The position numbers were made by a program, and so were the translations under genes. Positions 45,846 through 55,350 of a DNA stretch of 64,000 bases are shown here, one piece after another (the first letter of the stretch is position 1; every line of letters starts with the position of its first letter). Below the pieces are notes generated by a model. That model was not told where the DNA came from and did no database searches. It worked only from the letters and a program-made list of their open reading frames with translations. Source of the stretch: Pedobacter yulinensis (GTDB lineage: Bacteria > Bacteroidota > Bacteroidia > Sphingobacteriales > Sphingobacteriaceae); the NCBI RefSeq assembly GCF_003029735.1, contig NZ_KZ686270.1, positions 248,001-312,000 of the forward strand. The letters are read 5' to 3'.

Positions 45846-46469
45846 ATGTTCGAAGCGGCATTGCAAGGCATAGGGGCGGGAATTCTATTCTCCTTCCTGA
45901 CGGGACCCGTTTTTTTCTCCATGATCAAAACGAGTATAGAGAAAGGCTTCAAGGCAGGCGTTTCACTGGCCATGGGCGTGGTGCTGAGCGATATCATTTT
46001 TATTTCACTGACCATTTTCAGTTCGACCTTTGTAGACTATAAATCAAGCTATAACAAATACCTTGGCCTGGTGGGCGGCACATTCCTCCTGGGCATTGGC
46101 CTGTATTACGTGTTCAAAAAAGTTAAAGTAAACTATGAACTTTCTGAACTGATCAAAGTACGCAAACGGGGCTACATTTTAAAGGGCTTTCTGATGTGCC
46201 TGTTATCGCCCACCACCCTGATGTTCTGGCTCATGGTTGGCGGCATCGTGTCGGCCCAGCTGCATTATGAAATGAATGAGAAAATTCTTTTTTTCGTTAT
46301 TGCCATGGTGACGCAGCTCAGCGTCGATACCATTAAAACGTATTACGCCTCTAAATTGCGCTACCGGATCAAGGAAAAAACCATTCAGAACCTGAATAAG
46401 ATTGCCGGTGTTGTCATCCTGCTGTTCGCGGTCAGGCTGCTGGCACAGGTCATGATGAAATACTACTAA
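45846..46469 (+). CDS. LysE-family translocator
   Basis: A 207-residue protein with about six TM helices. '[45 protein letters not shown]' is the LysE/RhtB N-terminal signature, and '[22 protein letters not shown]' its conserved third segment. These proteins export amino acids or homoserine lactones; the substrate here is unknown. A near-consensus -7 element (TATAATTG) ends 5 nt before the ATG. The MHS permease gene follows after 19 nt. Confidence 0.87.
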   Translation: MFEAALQGIGAGILFSFLTGPVFFSMIKTSIEKGFKAGVSLAMGVVLSDIIFISLTIFSSTFVDYKSSYNKYLGLVGGTFLLGIGLYYVFKKVKVNYELSELIKVRKRGYILKGFLMCLLSPTTLMFWLMVGGIVSAQLHYEMNEKILFFVIAMVTQLSVDTIKTYYASKLRYRIKEKTIQNLNKIAGVVILLFAVRLLAQVMMKYY

Positions 46470-46488
46470 ACCCTTCCCATCCCTGCCT

Positions 46489-47793
46489 ATGAGTGTCCAA
46501 CCGCAGCCCAGCCAGAACGAACACCGCCGCATACGGGCCATCCTTGGCGGCTCGATAGGCAACCTTGTTGAATGGTATGATTGGTACGCCTATTCCGCGT
46601 TCGCCATTTATTTCTCGGCTGCATTTTTCCCGGCTGCCGACCAGACTGTTCAGTTACTGAACAGTGCAGGGGTTTTTGCCCTGGGTTTTCTGATGCGCCC
46701 GCTGGGGAGCTGGATCTTCGGCACCATGGCCGACCGCCTCGGCCGGAAAAAGTCGATGACGGCTTCTGTGCTCCTGATGTCTTTCGGTTCCCTGCTCATT
46801 TGTTTTACCCCGACCTACAACAGCATAGGCCTTGCAGCACCGGTTCTGCTGCTGCTGGCCCGCTTGCTGCAGGGCCTGAGCGTAGGCGGCGAATATGGGG
46901 TTTCTGCGACTTACCTGAGTGAAATGGCCAATGCCAAGAACCGCGGGTTTTATTCCAGTTTTCAGTACGTAACACTGATCGGCGGCCAGCTGATCGCCCT
47001 GGGCATCCAGTTGCTGCTGCAGAAGATGATCCTGAGCGAAACACAATTGCAGGAATGGGGCTGGCGGATTCCCTTTTTCATCGGCGCGGTGCTTTCGCTC
47101 GTCGCCCTCCGGTTGCGCAGCCTGCTTGATGAAACACGTGCTTTCCAAGCCTCAGCCGAATACAACCCGTCACAACGCGGCAGCATGAAAGCCCTGCTGG
47201 GGCACCCGCGCGAGGTGCTGACTGTGGTCGGTCTCACGCTGGGCGGTACGCTCGCCTTTTATACCTACACGACCTATATGCAAAAATTTTTGGTCAATAC
47301 GGTTGGCATGACCAAGGGCGATGCGACGCTTTTGTCATTTATCAGCCTCCTGGCTTTTGCACTGCTGCAGCCGGTCTTCGGCGCTCTTTCAGACCGCATC
47401 GGGCGCAAGCCCCTGCTTATCGGCTTTGGTGTAGCCGGCACCCTGTTCACCGTCCCATTGCTTACGGGATTAAGCCGCGCCACGTCACAACTGGAGGCCT
47501 TCTGTATGCTCATGATCGCACTGGTTATTGTGAGCGGCTACACGAGCATCAACGCAGTCGTCAAAGCTGAACTTTTTCCTGCCAGGATCCGTGCCCTGGG
47601 TGTGGGTCTGCCATATGCGCTCACGGTCGCCATTTTTGGCGGATCTGCCGAGTACCTGGCCCTGTATTTCAAACACGCTGGTAATGAGCATTATTTTTTC
47701 TGGTACATTACCGCCTGTATTTTTATTTCGCTTTTGGTGTACCTCAACATGGCTGACACCCGCAGACATACCCGCATCGAAACCGAAGACTAG
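46489..47793 (+). CDS. MHS-family MFS permease (alpha-ketoglutarate permease-like)
   Basis: A 434-residue 12-TM proton symporter. 'IGNLVEWYDWYAYSAFAIYFSAAFFP' and 'FALGFLMRPLGSWIFGTMADRLGRKKSM' form the metabolite:H+ symporter signature with the MFS loop 2-3 motif; 'RLLQGLSVGGEYGVSATYLSEMA' and 'ALSDRIGRKPLLIGFG' are further landmarks. KgtP is the closest well-known relative by motif; dicarboxylate uptake is a reasonable guess. Probably co-transcribed with the LysE gene. Confidence 0.88.
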   Translation: MSVQPQPSQNEHRRIRAILGGSIGNLVEWYDWYAYSAFAIYFSAAFFPAADQTVQLLNSAGVFALGFLMRPLGSWIFGTMADRLGRKKSMTASVLLMSFGSLLICFTPTYNSIGLAAPVLLLLARLLQGLSVGGEYGVSATYLSEMANAKNRGFYSSFQYVTLIGGQLIALGIQLLLQKMILSETQLQEWGWRIPFFIGAVLSLVALRLRSLLDETRAFQASAEYNPSQRGSMKALLGHPREVLTVVGLTLGGTLAFYTYTTYMQKFLVNTVGMTKGDATLLSFISLLAFALLQPVFGALSDRIGRKPLLIGFGVAGTLFTVPLLTGLSRATSQLEAFCMLMIALVIVSGYTSINAVVKAELFPARIRALGVGLPYALTVAIFGGSAEYLALYFKHAGNEHYFFWYITACIFISLLVYLNMADTRRHTRIETED

Positions 47794-47794
47794 C

Positions 47795-47823
47795 AAAAAA
47801 AAACCTGTTGCTTTGCAACAGGT
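47795..47823 (-). terminator. Rho-independent terminator after purF
   Basis: Stem ACCTGTTGC/GCAACAGGT with a three-base loop; on the minus strand it is followed by a nine-T run. It lies between the convergent MHS permease and purF genes and may serve both weakly. Confidence 0.9.
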
Positions 47824-47849
47824 CCTGTTCGTTTTAGAAGCCGGTATAG

Positions 47850-49751
47850 CTAGTAGGCACGCTGGTTAATCCCCTCACGCCAGTTGATGAAAGCTTTGTT
47901 CACCACTTTATTGCCACCCGGCGTTGGGTAATTGCCCGAGAAATACCAGTCGCCGCGGTGATTAGGACACGCAACATGGAGGCTTTCGAGCGATTGATAA
48001 ATCACTTCTACTTCTGCTACGGTATCTTTCGGGGTGATGATTTTCGCAATCTGTGCCGAGATCTCTTCACGGCTGAACGGCCGGTAGATATCTTTAACAT
48101 GATTCACGATCTCTTCCTTGGGCAACAGCACCGATGCTTTACATTTATCGTAAACATCTTCAATGACCTGTTCCATGCCTCGTTCCCGGAGCAATTGAAT
48201 CGCTGCCTCGAATGCCACAAACTGTCCCATACGCGACATATCTATGCCGTAACAATCGGGGTAACGGATCTGCGGCGCCGATGATACGATGATAATCTTT
48301 TTCGGATGCAATCGGTCCATGATCTTAATGATGCTCTGTTTCAGTGTGGTTCCACGAACAATTGAATCGTCTATGGCCACCAGCGTATCGACATGGTTGC
48401 GGATAATGCCATACGTTGAGTCATATACGTGGGCCACCATGTCCTGCCGGTCTGCATCCTGGGTAATGAACGTGCGCAGTTTCACGTCTTTAATGGCCAG
48501 TTTTTCCACCCGCGGACTGAGCGACAGGAGTCTGTCTAACTGCTCATCATTCAGCTGGTCCTTATTTTCAAGCAGATGTTTTTTCTGCAGGTCCCTGATG
48601 TATTGGTGTACCCCTTCGACCATTCCGAAAAATGCAACTTCAGCGGTATTGGGTATAAAAGAAAATACAGTGTTGTCAATGTCGTGTTTGACAGTTTTCA
48701 GGATCTCATCTACAAGCAATTTGCCCAGGTGTTTACGCTCCCGGTAAATTTCTGCGTCGCTGCCGCGCGAGAAATAAATGCGCTCGAATGAGCAGGACAG
48801 TTTTTCTGTCGGCTCGCGAAACATCTCTTCGGCAACAGACCCGTCTTTTTTGACAATAAGCGCATGGCCTGGCTGTATTTCACGTACGTTTTTATACTGG
48901 ATGTTAAACGCAGTCTGCAGCGCCGGACGCTCCGATGCTGCCACAACGATCTCGTCATCGGCGTAATAATAGGCCGGGCGAATACCCGCGGGGTCGCGCA
49001 TAATGAAGGCATCGCCATTACCAACGATTCCGCAGATCGTATACCCCCCATCCCAGGTTTTTGCCGAACGCCGTAAAATATTGCCGATATTCAGGTTGTC
49101 GGATATTTTATGCGTAATGTCTACATTACTCAAACCCTCCTGCTTATACTGGTCAAACAGGTCCTGGTTTTCATCGTCAAGAAAATGACCGATCTTTTCC
49201 AGCACGGTAACTGTATCTGCTTTTTCTTTTGGATGCTGCCCCAGTTCATAAAGCTGCTCGAGCAGTTCATCTACATTGGTCATGTTGAAGTTCCCGGCAA
49301 TGACGAGGTTTCGCGTCATCCAATTGTTCTGGCGCAGGAAAGGGTGACAGTTCTCAATGCTGTTTTTACCATGCGTACCGTAACGCAGGTGTCCCATAAG
49401 CACTTCGCCGATAAAGCTGACATTATTTTTCAGCCACTCGGTGTCCTGCATCAGCTCGGGCGTGTTGTTCTGGATATCTACAAATTTGTTCTGCACATAT
49501 TCAAAAATATCGGCCACGGCGTTCGAAGCCATAGAACGGTACCTGCTGATGTAACGGTTTCCCGGCTTTACATCCAGCTTAATGGTTGCTATCCCTGCTC
49601 CGTCCTGGCCGCGGTTGTGCTGTTTCTCCATCAGAAGATACAGTTTGTTCAATCCGTAAAGTGCTGTGCCGTATTTTTCGCGGTAGAATGAGAGAGGTTT
49701 TAACAGGCGGATGAAAGCAATTCCGCATTCGTGTTTGATCTGATCGCTCAT
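47850..49751 (-). CDS. purF: Amidophosphoribosyltransferase
   Basis: First committed enzyme of purine synthesis: makes 5-phosphoribosylamine from PRPP and glutamine. The start at 49751 gives 'MSDQIKHECGIAF', so the catalytic Cys9 would be exposed by removing an eight-residue propeptide. The glutaminase domain shows 'HNRGQDGAGIA' and 'GHLRYGTHGKNS'; the PRTase domain has the PRPP loop 'LVAIDDSIVRGTTLKQSI'. At 633 residues it is over 100 longer than E. coli PurF, the extra length lying partly in insertions around residues 80-130 and 360-420; long forms are usual in Bacteroidota. An exact -7 element lies 18 nt upstream. Confidence 0.94.
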   Translation of the reverse strand: MSDQIKHECGIAFIRLLKPLSFYREKYGTALYGLNKLYLLMEKQHNRGQDGAGIATIKLDVKPGNRYISRYRSMASNAVADIFEYVQNKFVDIQNNTPELMQDTEWLKNNVSFIGEVLMGHLRYGTHGKNSIENCHPFLRQNNWMTRNLVIAGNFNMTNVDELLEQLYELGQHPKEKADTVTVLEKIGHFLDDENQDLFDQYKQEGLSNVDITHKISDNLNIGNILRRSAKTWDGGYTICGIVGNGDAFIMRDPAGIRPAYYYADDEIVVAASERPALQTAFNIQYKNVREIQPGHALIVKKDGSVAEEMFREPTEKLSCSFERIYFSRGSDAEIYRERKHLGKLLVDEILKTVKHDIDNTVFSFIPNTAEVAFFGMVEGVHQYIRDLQKKHLLENKDQLNDEQLDRLLSLSPRVEKLAIKDVKLRTFITQDADRQDMVAHVYDSTYGIIRNHVDTLVAIDDSIVRGTTLKQSIIKIMDRLHPKKIIIVSSAPQIRYPDCYGIDMSRMGQFVAFEAAIQLLRERGMEQVIEDVYDKCKASVLLPKEEIVNHVKDIYRPFSREEISAQIAKIITPKDTVAEVEVIYQSLESLHVACPNHRGDWYFSGNYPTPGGNKVVNKAFINWREGINQRAY

Positions 49752-49769
49752 GAAAGAAGTTTCAAGGCG

Positions 49770-49777
49770 CAAATGTA
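49770..49777 (-). promoter_or_regulatory. -7 promoter element (TACATTTG) for purF
   Basis: Exact TAnnTTTG match on the minus strand, 18 nt before the purF ATG. Confidence 0.5.
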
Positions 49778-49829
49778 GGGTTTTTACAGGCGTTCAGCCA
49801 ACAGAATAATGTAAAGTTTGCCCGGAAAA

Positions 49830-50657
49830 TTACTTTTTGAAACCGTTTACGGCGATGGCGTGAATAGCCTGGCCGAAGAATGCAGAGGCATGCTCTTCGA
49901 ATGAAGGTGCATCGCCGGTGGTGAAAAACTGCTGCTGCATGCTGCAGTCAATGCGGCTGGCAATTTCAGGGTGTCGCAGCAGGTAGTCTTCCAGGCTAGA
50001 GGCAACGATGGCACCCTGCGAGACGAGCCTGATTCCGGCGGGCAGGTACTGGTCTATTTTTGGAATCAGCAGCGGGTAATGCGTGCAGGCCAGCAGCAAC
50101 GTATCAATTTCGGGACGGCCGTCCAGCAGTTCGTCCAGGTATTTTTTAACGAAATAATCCGCTCCTGCAGACTCGTGTTCGTTGTTCTCAATAAGCGGCA
50201 CCCATAGCGGGCAGCTCTGTTGGCTTACCGCCACATCGGGGAAAAATTTGGCAATCTCTATGGGATAAGATGCCGAGCGCACCGTACCCCGCGTCCCCAG
50301 CACGCCAACGCTGCCAGTCTGGGTAAAGTTGCCAATTGTTTCGGCCGTTGGCCTGATCACGCCGAGCACCCTGTTTTCCGGATAATATGTCTGAAGCTCG
50401 TTCTGCTGAATGCTGCGCAGCGCTTTCGCAGAGGCGGTGTTGCAGGCAAGGATAACCAGGGGGCAGCCCTGGGCAAACATCCACTGTACGCATTCCCAGG
50501 TGTAGAGGTATACCGTTTCAAACGATCGGTCACCATAGGGTGCGCGGCCATTGTCGCCGAAGTACAGGTAACTGTAGCCTGGCAGCCTGGCGGCGATCGA
50601 CTTAAAAACAGTCAGACCGCCATAACCTGAATCAAATATCCCGATGGGTCCCTTCAT
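49830..50657 (-). CDS. murI: Glutamate racemase
   Basis: Supplies D-glutamate for peptidoglycan. 'IGIFDSGYGGLTVFKSI' (catalytic Asp region), first catalytic Cys in 'VILACNTASAKALR', second Cys in 'LLLACTHYPLLIPKI', and 'GVIRPTAETI' are present; 275 residues is normal. It follows the two ompH genes, as often in Bacteroidota, but a strong hairpin terminator ends only about 10 nt before its start codon. Confidence 0.96.
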   Translation of the reverse strand: MKGPIGIFDSGYGGLTVFKSIAARLPGYSYLYFGDNGRAPYGDRSFETVYLYTWECVQWMFAQGCPLVILACNTASAKALRSIQQNELQTYYPENRVLGVIRPTAETIGNFTQTGSVGVLGTRGTVRSASYPIEIAKFFPDVAVSQQSCPLWVPLIENNEHESAGADYFVKKYLDELLDGRPEIDTLLLACTHYPLLIPKIDQYLPAGIRLVSQGAIVASSLEDYLLRHPEIASRIDCSMQQQFFTTGDAPSFEEHASAFFGQAIHAIAVNGFKK

Positions 50658-50665
50658 TTTTCAGA

Positions 50666-50697
50666 CAAAAAAAAGGCGGAACTACTTCCGCCTTTTT
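50666..50697 (-). terminator. Bidirectional-looking terminator between ompH-2 and murI
   Basis: Stem AAAAGGCGGAA/TTCCGCCTTTT with a 4-nt loop, flanked on the minus-strand 3' side by a T run. It ends the bamA-ompH-ompH transcript and leaves murI with either read-through or a promoter inside the hairpin region. Confidence 0.88.
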
Positions 50698-50717
50698 ATA
50701 TTGAACATCAGTTCTTA

Positions 50718-51311
50718 CTATTTTTTTGTTGCCGCAGGCGCTGCTGCTACAGGTTTTGCGTTTGGAGAAATGCCCAGTTTGGTTTTCACCGCTCCGGTAA
50801 TGTCATCACCACCATCCCAGAACACGACATTGTTGCCTGCACCCTGGTCTGATGTATCAAAAACATAAGACAATCCTTTTTCCCTGGCTACTGCCTTGAT
50901 GGCGTTGTCAATTTTAACACGCATGGGGTTCAGCAGGTCTGCCTGTTTCTGGCGCAGTTCCTGGTCAGCCTTCTGGTTGGCGTCGGTAATGCGTTTCTGA
51001 AGCTCCTGCAATTCAACATTGGCTGCCTGCAACTCTTTGGTTACGGCTTCTTTATTTGCCTCGCTAAGCGTTCTTTCTTTGTCCTGAGCAGCTTTGAGTT
51101 TAGTTTGAAACTCTGTGGTCATTTTGGTGATCTCGTCCTGCTTCTGTTTACCCAATGTTTCAAGGGTGGTTTGAGCTGTTTTGGCTTCCGGAAGCGTTGC
51201 AAAGATCTCCTCAGAATTCAAATGCGCGATTTTTTGTTGAGCGCTAGCCACGTTGCCTGCAAGCACCAATCCTCCTGCTACAAAAAATACGTTAATCAAC
51301 TTTCTCATCAC
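50718..51311 (-). CDS. OmpH/Skp-family periplasmic chaperone (copy 2)
   Basis: A 197-residue protein with signal peptide ('VFFVAGGLVLAGNVASAQ'), short head 'KIAHLNSEEIFATLPEAKTAQ', then a long charged helical region forming the Skp tentacles, and the closing head strand 'GLSYVFDTSDQGAGNNVVFWDGGDDIT'. Skp-like chaperones hold unfolded outer-membrane proteins for BamA. A low-complexity Ala/Pro/Lys tail 'AAAPAATKK' is extra. It lies 42 nt after copy 1. Confidence 0.92.
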   Translation of the reverse strand: MMRKLINVFFVAGGLVLAGNVASAQQKIAHLNSEEIFATLPEAKTAQTTLETLGKQKQDEITKMTTEFQTKLKAAQDKERTLSEANKEAVTKELQAANVELQELQKRITDANQKADQELRQKQADLLNPMRVKIDNAIKAVAREKGLSYVFDTSDQGAGNNVVFWDGGDDITGAVKTKLGISPNAKPVAAAPAATKK

Positions 51312-51353
51312 TTTTATTTTACTTAATTGTTTTCTAGTTACGTTGTTTATAGT

Positions 51354-51884
51354 TTATTGTCTTTGTCCGGGTTTATATCCCAGTTTCGTGATCACCTCAT
51401 TGCTGATGTCAAAACTGCTGCTGGCATAGATCATGGTTGCATCGTTTCCCTTGTCGAAAACGAAGTCAAGATTTTTCGCCCTGGCCAGCGTGCGGACGGT
51501 GGTAGACACTTTTTCCTGAACGGGTTTCAGCAGTTTGCTGCGAAGCTGGAAAAGGTCGCCCTCCGGGCCGAACTTGAGGCGCTGGTATTCCTTCGCCTGT
51601 TTTTCTTTTTCTATAATTTCATTTTCACGGCGTTTGCGCATCTCATCTGTCAAAAGCACCTGGTCGGCCTGGTAGGCCTTGTACATTTTGTCGATCTCTG
51701 AAAAATTTGCATCCACCTGTTTCTGCCACTCTTTAGACACGGTTTCCATCTGGCTCAGCGCCGATTTGTATTCAGGCATATGGCCAAGAATATATTCCGT
51801 ATCTACATAGGCAAAGCGCTGCGCAGACGCCGTATGCGCCAGCACGAGCAGGAATAAGCCTAAAAGATATCTTTTCATTTTCAT
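51354..51884 (-). CDS. OmpH/Skp-family periplasmic chaperone (copy 1)
   Basis: A 176-residue protein with signal peptide ('LLGLFLLVLAHTASAQ') and the OmpH pattern: 'RFAYVDTEYILGHMPEYKSALSQME', a long coiled-coil rich in K/E/Q, and 'LDFVFDKGNDATMIYASSSFDISNEVITKLGY'. It starts 12 nt after the bamA stop and is followed by a second paralogue, the conserved Bacteroidota order, so it should work with BamA in outer-membrane protein assembly. Confidence 0.93.
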   Translation of the reverse strand: MKMKRYLLGLFLLVLAHTASAQRFAYVDTEYILGHMPEYKSALSQMETVSKEWQKQVDANFSEIDKMYKAYQADQVLLTDEMRKRRENEIIEKEKQAKEYQRLKFGPEGDLFQLRSKLLKPVQEKVSTTVRTLARAKNLDFVFDKGNDATMIYASSSFDISNEVITKLGYKPGQRQ

Positions 51885-51896
51885 TTGTGTTAAGTG

Positions 51897-54443
51897 TTAA
51901 AAACCACCCAGCTGCTGTGCGATACTGAAGGTGAAACCCTGCCTTCCGTAATTGTTCGCAGCTGAGATGCCCGGGATCTTGTCGAAGCCGTAACCATAAT
52001 CAATTCCCAGTAAGCCAAATATCGGTAAAAATATTTTAGCACCAACACCTGCAGATCTTCTGACATTGAACGGATTAAAGTCGCGGAACCGGTCCCAGGT
52101 ATTACCGCCTTCAGCAAAGGCTACAATAAACGCCTTGGCTTGCTCTGTATCGATAACCGGGTAGCGGAGTTCGAGCACGTACTTATTAAAGATCGGGCTG
52201 CCCGACTGCTGTGCCTGCGCAACGTTCGCGCCAAGCGGAATAACCGCATTGTTTGCGTAACCGCGCATGGCAATGATCTCAGAGCCCTGCAGGAAGTCAA
52301 AGCCCATCATTCCGTCGCCACCAAGTTTGAAACGCTCAAACGGAGACTGCCCGACTGCACTGTTGTACTGGCCGAGGAAACCAAACTGCGCCTGCGCTTT
52401 GATAACCAGGTTGCCAACCACGCGCTGGAACCATTGCGCCTCAAATTTCCATTTGTGGTATTCAGAGAATTTGTAACGCTCCTTATCTGATGCCGTTGCG
52501 TAATTCACTTTGTTCATCAATGAATACGGCGGCGTCAGCTGCAACGTAAAACGCAGGTAACTACCCGACTTGGGGAAGATCGGCGAATCGCGCGAGTCGC
52601 GGCTCAGTACCTCCTGTAAGTTCAGGTTATAAGAAGTTCCCGTGCTGAATTTGTAGCCAGGGTAATTGTTCAGGATAAACTGCTGCAGGTTGAGTGCATG
52701 CGTGATCTGGAAAAAGTTATCCGGCCAGTTCAGCACTTTACCAATGCTTACCGTAATACCGTTCAGGCGAATGCGCTGCTGCGCATCTGCGCTGGTATTT
52801 AATCCGTAGCTATAGTTAGACAACGAAGTAAAGCCGCTGATACCGAAACTTACAGGCTTGTCACCGCCCAACCAGGGTTCAGAGAAGGAGAAACTGTAAG
52901 ACTGGTAAAATTTACCGTTTGTCTGACCGCGGATACTCAGTTTCTGGCCATCGCCCTTCGGCAGCGGCTTGTAGGCATTGATGTTAAACAGGTTGCGAAG
53001 CGAGAAGTTATTGAACGTCAAGCCGAGCGTACCGATAATCCTCCCGGCCCCGAAACCGCCTGAAAGCTCGATCTGGTCAGATGGTTTTTCTTCAACCGTG
53101 TATTCGATATCGACTGTTCCATCTGCCGGGTTCGGTTTTGGTAGCGGCGAGGTTTTGGCCTCATCAAAGTTACCCAGCGCATCGATTTCACGTACCGTAC
53201 GGATCAGGTCATTTTTCTTGAATTTCTCGCCTGGCTTGGTCCTGATCTGGCGCATCACCACGCGGTCGTTGGTAATGGTGTTACCTTTCAGGATAATCCG
53301 GTTATTGGTGAACTGCTGCCCCTCAACCAGCCTGATTTCCAGATCTACGGTATCGCCGTATACCTTGGTCTGCACTGGCTCTGCATTAAATGTCAGGTAC
53401 CCATCATCAGTGTACAGGCTGTTGATGTCGCCGTTGTTGGGGTCATTGTTCAGCTTCTTCTCCAGTTTTTCCTCGCTGAACACCTCGCCCTTTTTAATGG
53501 CAAGCACCTGCTGAAGGAACTTAGTCGGGTACTTCGCATTGCCCACGAAGGTGATGTTGCCGAAATAGTATTTCGGCCCTTCATGCAGGTCTATCTTAAT
53601 ACCTACTGATTTGTCATTGTATTTGTACACGCTGTCTTTCAGGATTTCGGCATCGCGGTATCCTTTGGCGTGCATTTTAGCAATCATCTTCAGTTTATCT
53701 TCCTGGTACTTTTCCTTGCTGAATTTACCTGAACCAAAAACTTTGTAAAAAGCTTGTTGCTTGGTTTTTTTCAGGTACTTTTTAAGTTTAGCAGAACTGA
53801 AGTCTTTGTTACCTGTAAACACGATCTCGTGTACTTTTACACGGTTTCCCTTATCCACCCAGGCTTCTAGGATCTGCGAGTTATCTTGCGCAGAATCTTT
53901 CCGTGTCTTGAATTCGACTTTGGTAAAGAAAAATCCTTTTTCAAGCAGGTAATTCGTGATCGTTCTGCGGGTGGTATTGTACAGGTTATCGTTGATGATC
54001 TTTCCTGATTCGTTCAGTTTCTCGCTGATCGCCGTACGTTCTGATTTTCTCAGACCTTTCAGCTCGATCGAGCTCAGACGTGGCCGCTCGACCACAGCTA
54101 TATCAAAAAAAACTGAATCGCCGGTAATGCGGTCAATATTGAGCTGAACATCATCAAAAAGTCCTTGTGCCCAGAGGTTCTTGATGGCATTTGCCGTGGC
54201 TTCGCCTGGCAGCACAATGCGGTCGCCTTTGTTCAGTTTGGAAAGCGTGATCAGCACCTCTTTATCCAGGTACTGCGTACCGGAAACAGTTGTGCCGCCG
54301 ATGATGTATTCTTTTGGGCTGAAATAATCCAGCTCCGAGCCATTGATCTTCAAAGATGGTGGCGCAGGATTCGGTTTCGGGAACTGGGCAAAGGCCGATG
54401 AACTGATCAGCAGGAAAAATACGAGTTGATATATTTTTTTCAT
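51897..54443 (-). CDS. bamA: Outer membrane protein assembly factor BamA
   Basis: An 848-residue Omp85 protein. It has a signal peptide ('FFLLISSSAFAQ'), POTRA repeats between about 100 and 440 ('LWAQGLFDDVQLNIDRI', 'VHEIVFTGNKDFSSAKLKKYLK', 'ITFVGNAKYPTKFLQQVL') and the C-terminal 16-stranded barrel with the lid-lock-like 'FERFKLGGDGMMGF' and 'LELRYPVID' segments, ending in an aromatic residue. It inserts beta-barrel proteins into the outer membrane. It heads the ompH pair and follows uppS on the same strand with a 146-nt gap. Confidence 0.96.
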   Translation of the reverse strand: MKKIYQLVFFLLISSSAFAQFPKPNPAPPSLKINGSELDYFSPKEYIIGGTTVSGTQYLDKEVLITLSKLNKGDRIVLPGEATANAIKNLWAQGLFDDVQLNIDRITGDSVFFDIAVVERPRLSSIELKGLRKSERTAISEKLNESGKIINDNLYNTTRRTITNYLLEKGFFFTKVEFKTRKDSAQDNSQILEAWVDKGNRVKVHEIVFTGNKDFSSAKLKKYLKKTKQQAFYKVFGSGKFSKEKYQEDKLKMIAKMHAKGYRDAEILKDSVYKYNDKSVGIKIDLHEGPKYYFGNITFVGNAKYPTKFLQQVLAIKKGEVFSEEKLEKKLNNDPNNGDINSLYTDDGYLTFNAEPVQTKVYGDTVDLEIRLVEGQQFTNNRIILKGNTITNDRVVMRQIRTKPGEKFKKNDLIRTVREIDALGNFDEAKTSPLPKPNPADGTVDIEYTVEEKPSDQIELSGGFGAGRIIGTLGLTFNNFSLRNLFNINAYKPLPKGDGQKLSIRGQTNGKFYQSYSFSFSEPWLGGDKPVSFGISGFTSLSNYSYGLNTSADAQQRIRLNGITVSIGKVLNWPDNFFQITHALNLQQFILNNYPGYKFSTGTSYNLNLQEVLSRDSRDSPIFPKSGSYLRFTLQLTPPYSLMNKVNYATASDKERYKFSEYHKWKFEAQWFQRVVGNLVIKAQAQFGFLGQYNSAVGQSPFERFKLGGDGMMGFDFLQGSEIIAMRGYANNAVIPLGANVAQAQQSGSPIFNKYVLELRYPVIDTEQAKAFIVAFAEGGNTWDRFRDFNPFNVRRSAGVGAKIFLPIFGLLGIDYGYGFDKIPGISAANNYGRQGFTFSIAQQLGGF

Positions 54444-54589
54444 TAAGAATACATTCTTTTTTTAGGCGACTGGCAGCTTGCGTGATGATGTTTGTCTGGT
54501 ATACTCACCGGTCGGGGCACTGTTATTCTAATCTTAAAAAGTGCTGCTAAGTTAACTTAAAGGCTTGTTAAAAAGTGTTAAAAGAAAAA

Positions 54590-55330
54590 TTAGTTCAATT
54601 GTTCACTGATTTTTCCAAACCTTCGTTCGCGTTTCTGGTAGTCAACGATGGCCTCGAACAGGTCATTTTTTCTGAAGTCTGGCCACAGCATATCGGTAAA
54701 ATAAAGTTCGGTGTAAGCCATTTGCCACAGCAGGAAATTGCTGATGCGGTGTTCTCCGCCGGTCCTGATCATGAGTTCGGGATCCGGCATGCCTGCTGTG
54801 TCCAGGCAGGACGAAAAAAAGCCGTCATTGATCTCATCAAGTTCAAGCGAACCTTCTTTGACGCGCGTGGCGATCCGTTTAACCGCTTCAAGGATTTCCC
54901 ATTTGGAGCTGTAACTCAGGGCCAGGTTCAGGGTACAGGCATCATTACCGGCTGTTTCGGCACGCGCTGCCTCCAGGTCGTCGATACATTTCTGCGGAAG
55001 CGAGGCAATATCGCCGATTGCGTTCAGGCGAACGTTATTTTTATTCAGGGTAGGTGTTTCATTGCTGATGGTAGAAACAAGCAGCTCCATCAGGGCCTGC
55101 ACTTCCTCTGCCGGACGGTTCCAGTTCTCGGTCGAAAAAGTATACAAAGTCAGGTATTTTACTCCGACCTCTACGCAGCCTTCAACAATGTCTTTAACAG
55201 ACAATACGCCGCTCTCGTGGCCAAATGCCCTGAACTTGCCCTGGTTTTTAGCCCAACGCCCGTTTCCATCCATGATGATCGCGATGTGCTGTGGTACGTT
55301 TGACTGGTTAATCTGTTCTTTAAATCCCAT
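54590..55330 (-). CDS. uppS: Isoprenyl transferase (undecaprenyl diphosphate synthase)
   Basis: A cis-prenyltransferase that extends farnesyl diphosphate to the C55 carrier lipid for peptidoglycan and LPS. 'PQHIAIIMDGNGRWAKNQGKFRAFGHESG' carries the catalytic Asp; 'YLTLYTFSTENWNRPAEEVQALM', 'NLALSYSSKWEI' and 'DPELMIRTGGEHRISNFLLWQMAYTELYFTDMLWPDF' are the other conserved blocks. The 246-residue length is normal. It lies between the DUF6089 gene and bamA. Confidence 0.97.
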   Translation of the reverse strand: MGFKEQINQSNVPQHIAIIMDGNGRWAKNQGKFRAFGHESGVLSVKDIVEGCVEVGVKYLTLYTFSTENWNRPAEEVQALMELLVSTISNETPTLNKNNVRLNAIGDIASLPQKCIDDLEAARAETAGNDACTLNLALSYSSKWEILEAVKRIATRVKEGSLELDEINDGFFSSCLDTAGMPDPELMIRTGGEHRISNFLLWQMAYTELYFTDMLWPDFRKNDLFEAIVDYQKRERRFGKISEQLN

Positions 55331-55350
55331 CTATCTATATCAAAATCAGC

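Noticed and set aside
45697..45861. 55-residue N-terminal extension of the second sugar permease
   Set aside because: Not hydrophobic or conserved, contains promoter-like AT-rich DNA, and overlaps the start of the divergent LysE gene.
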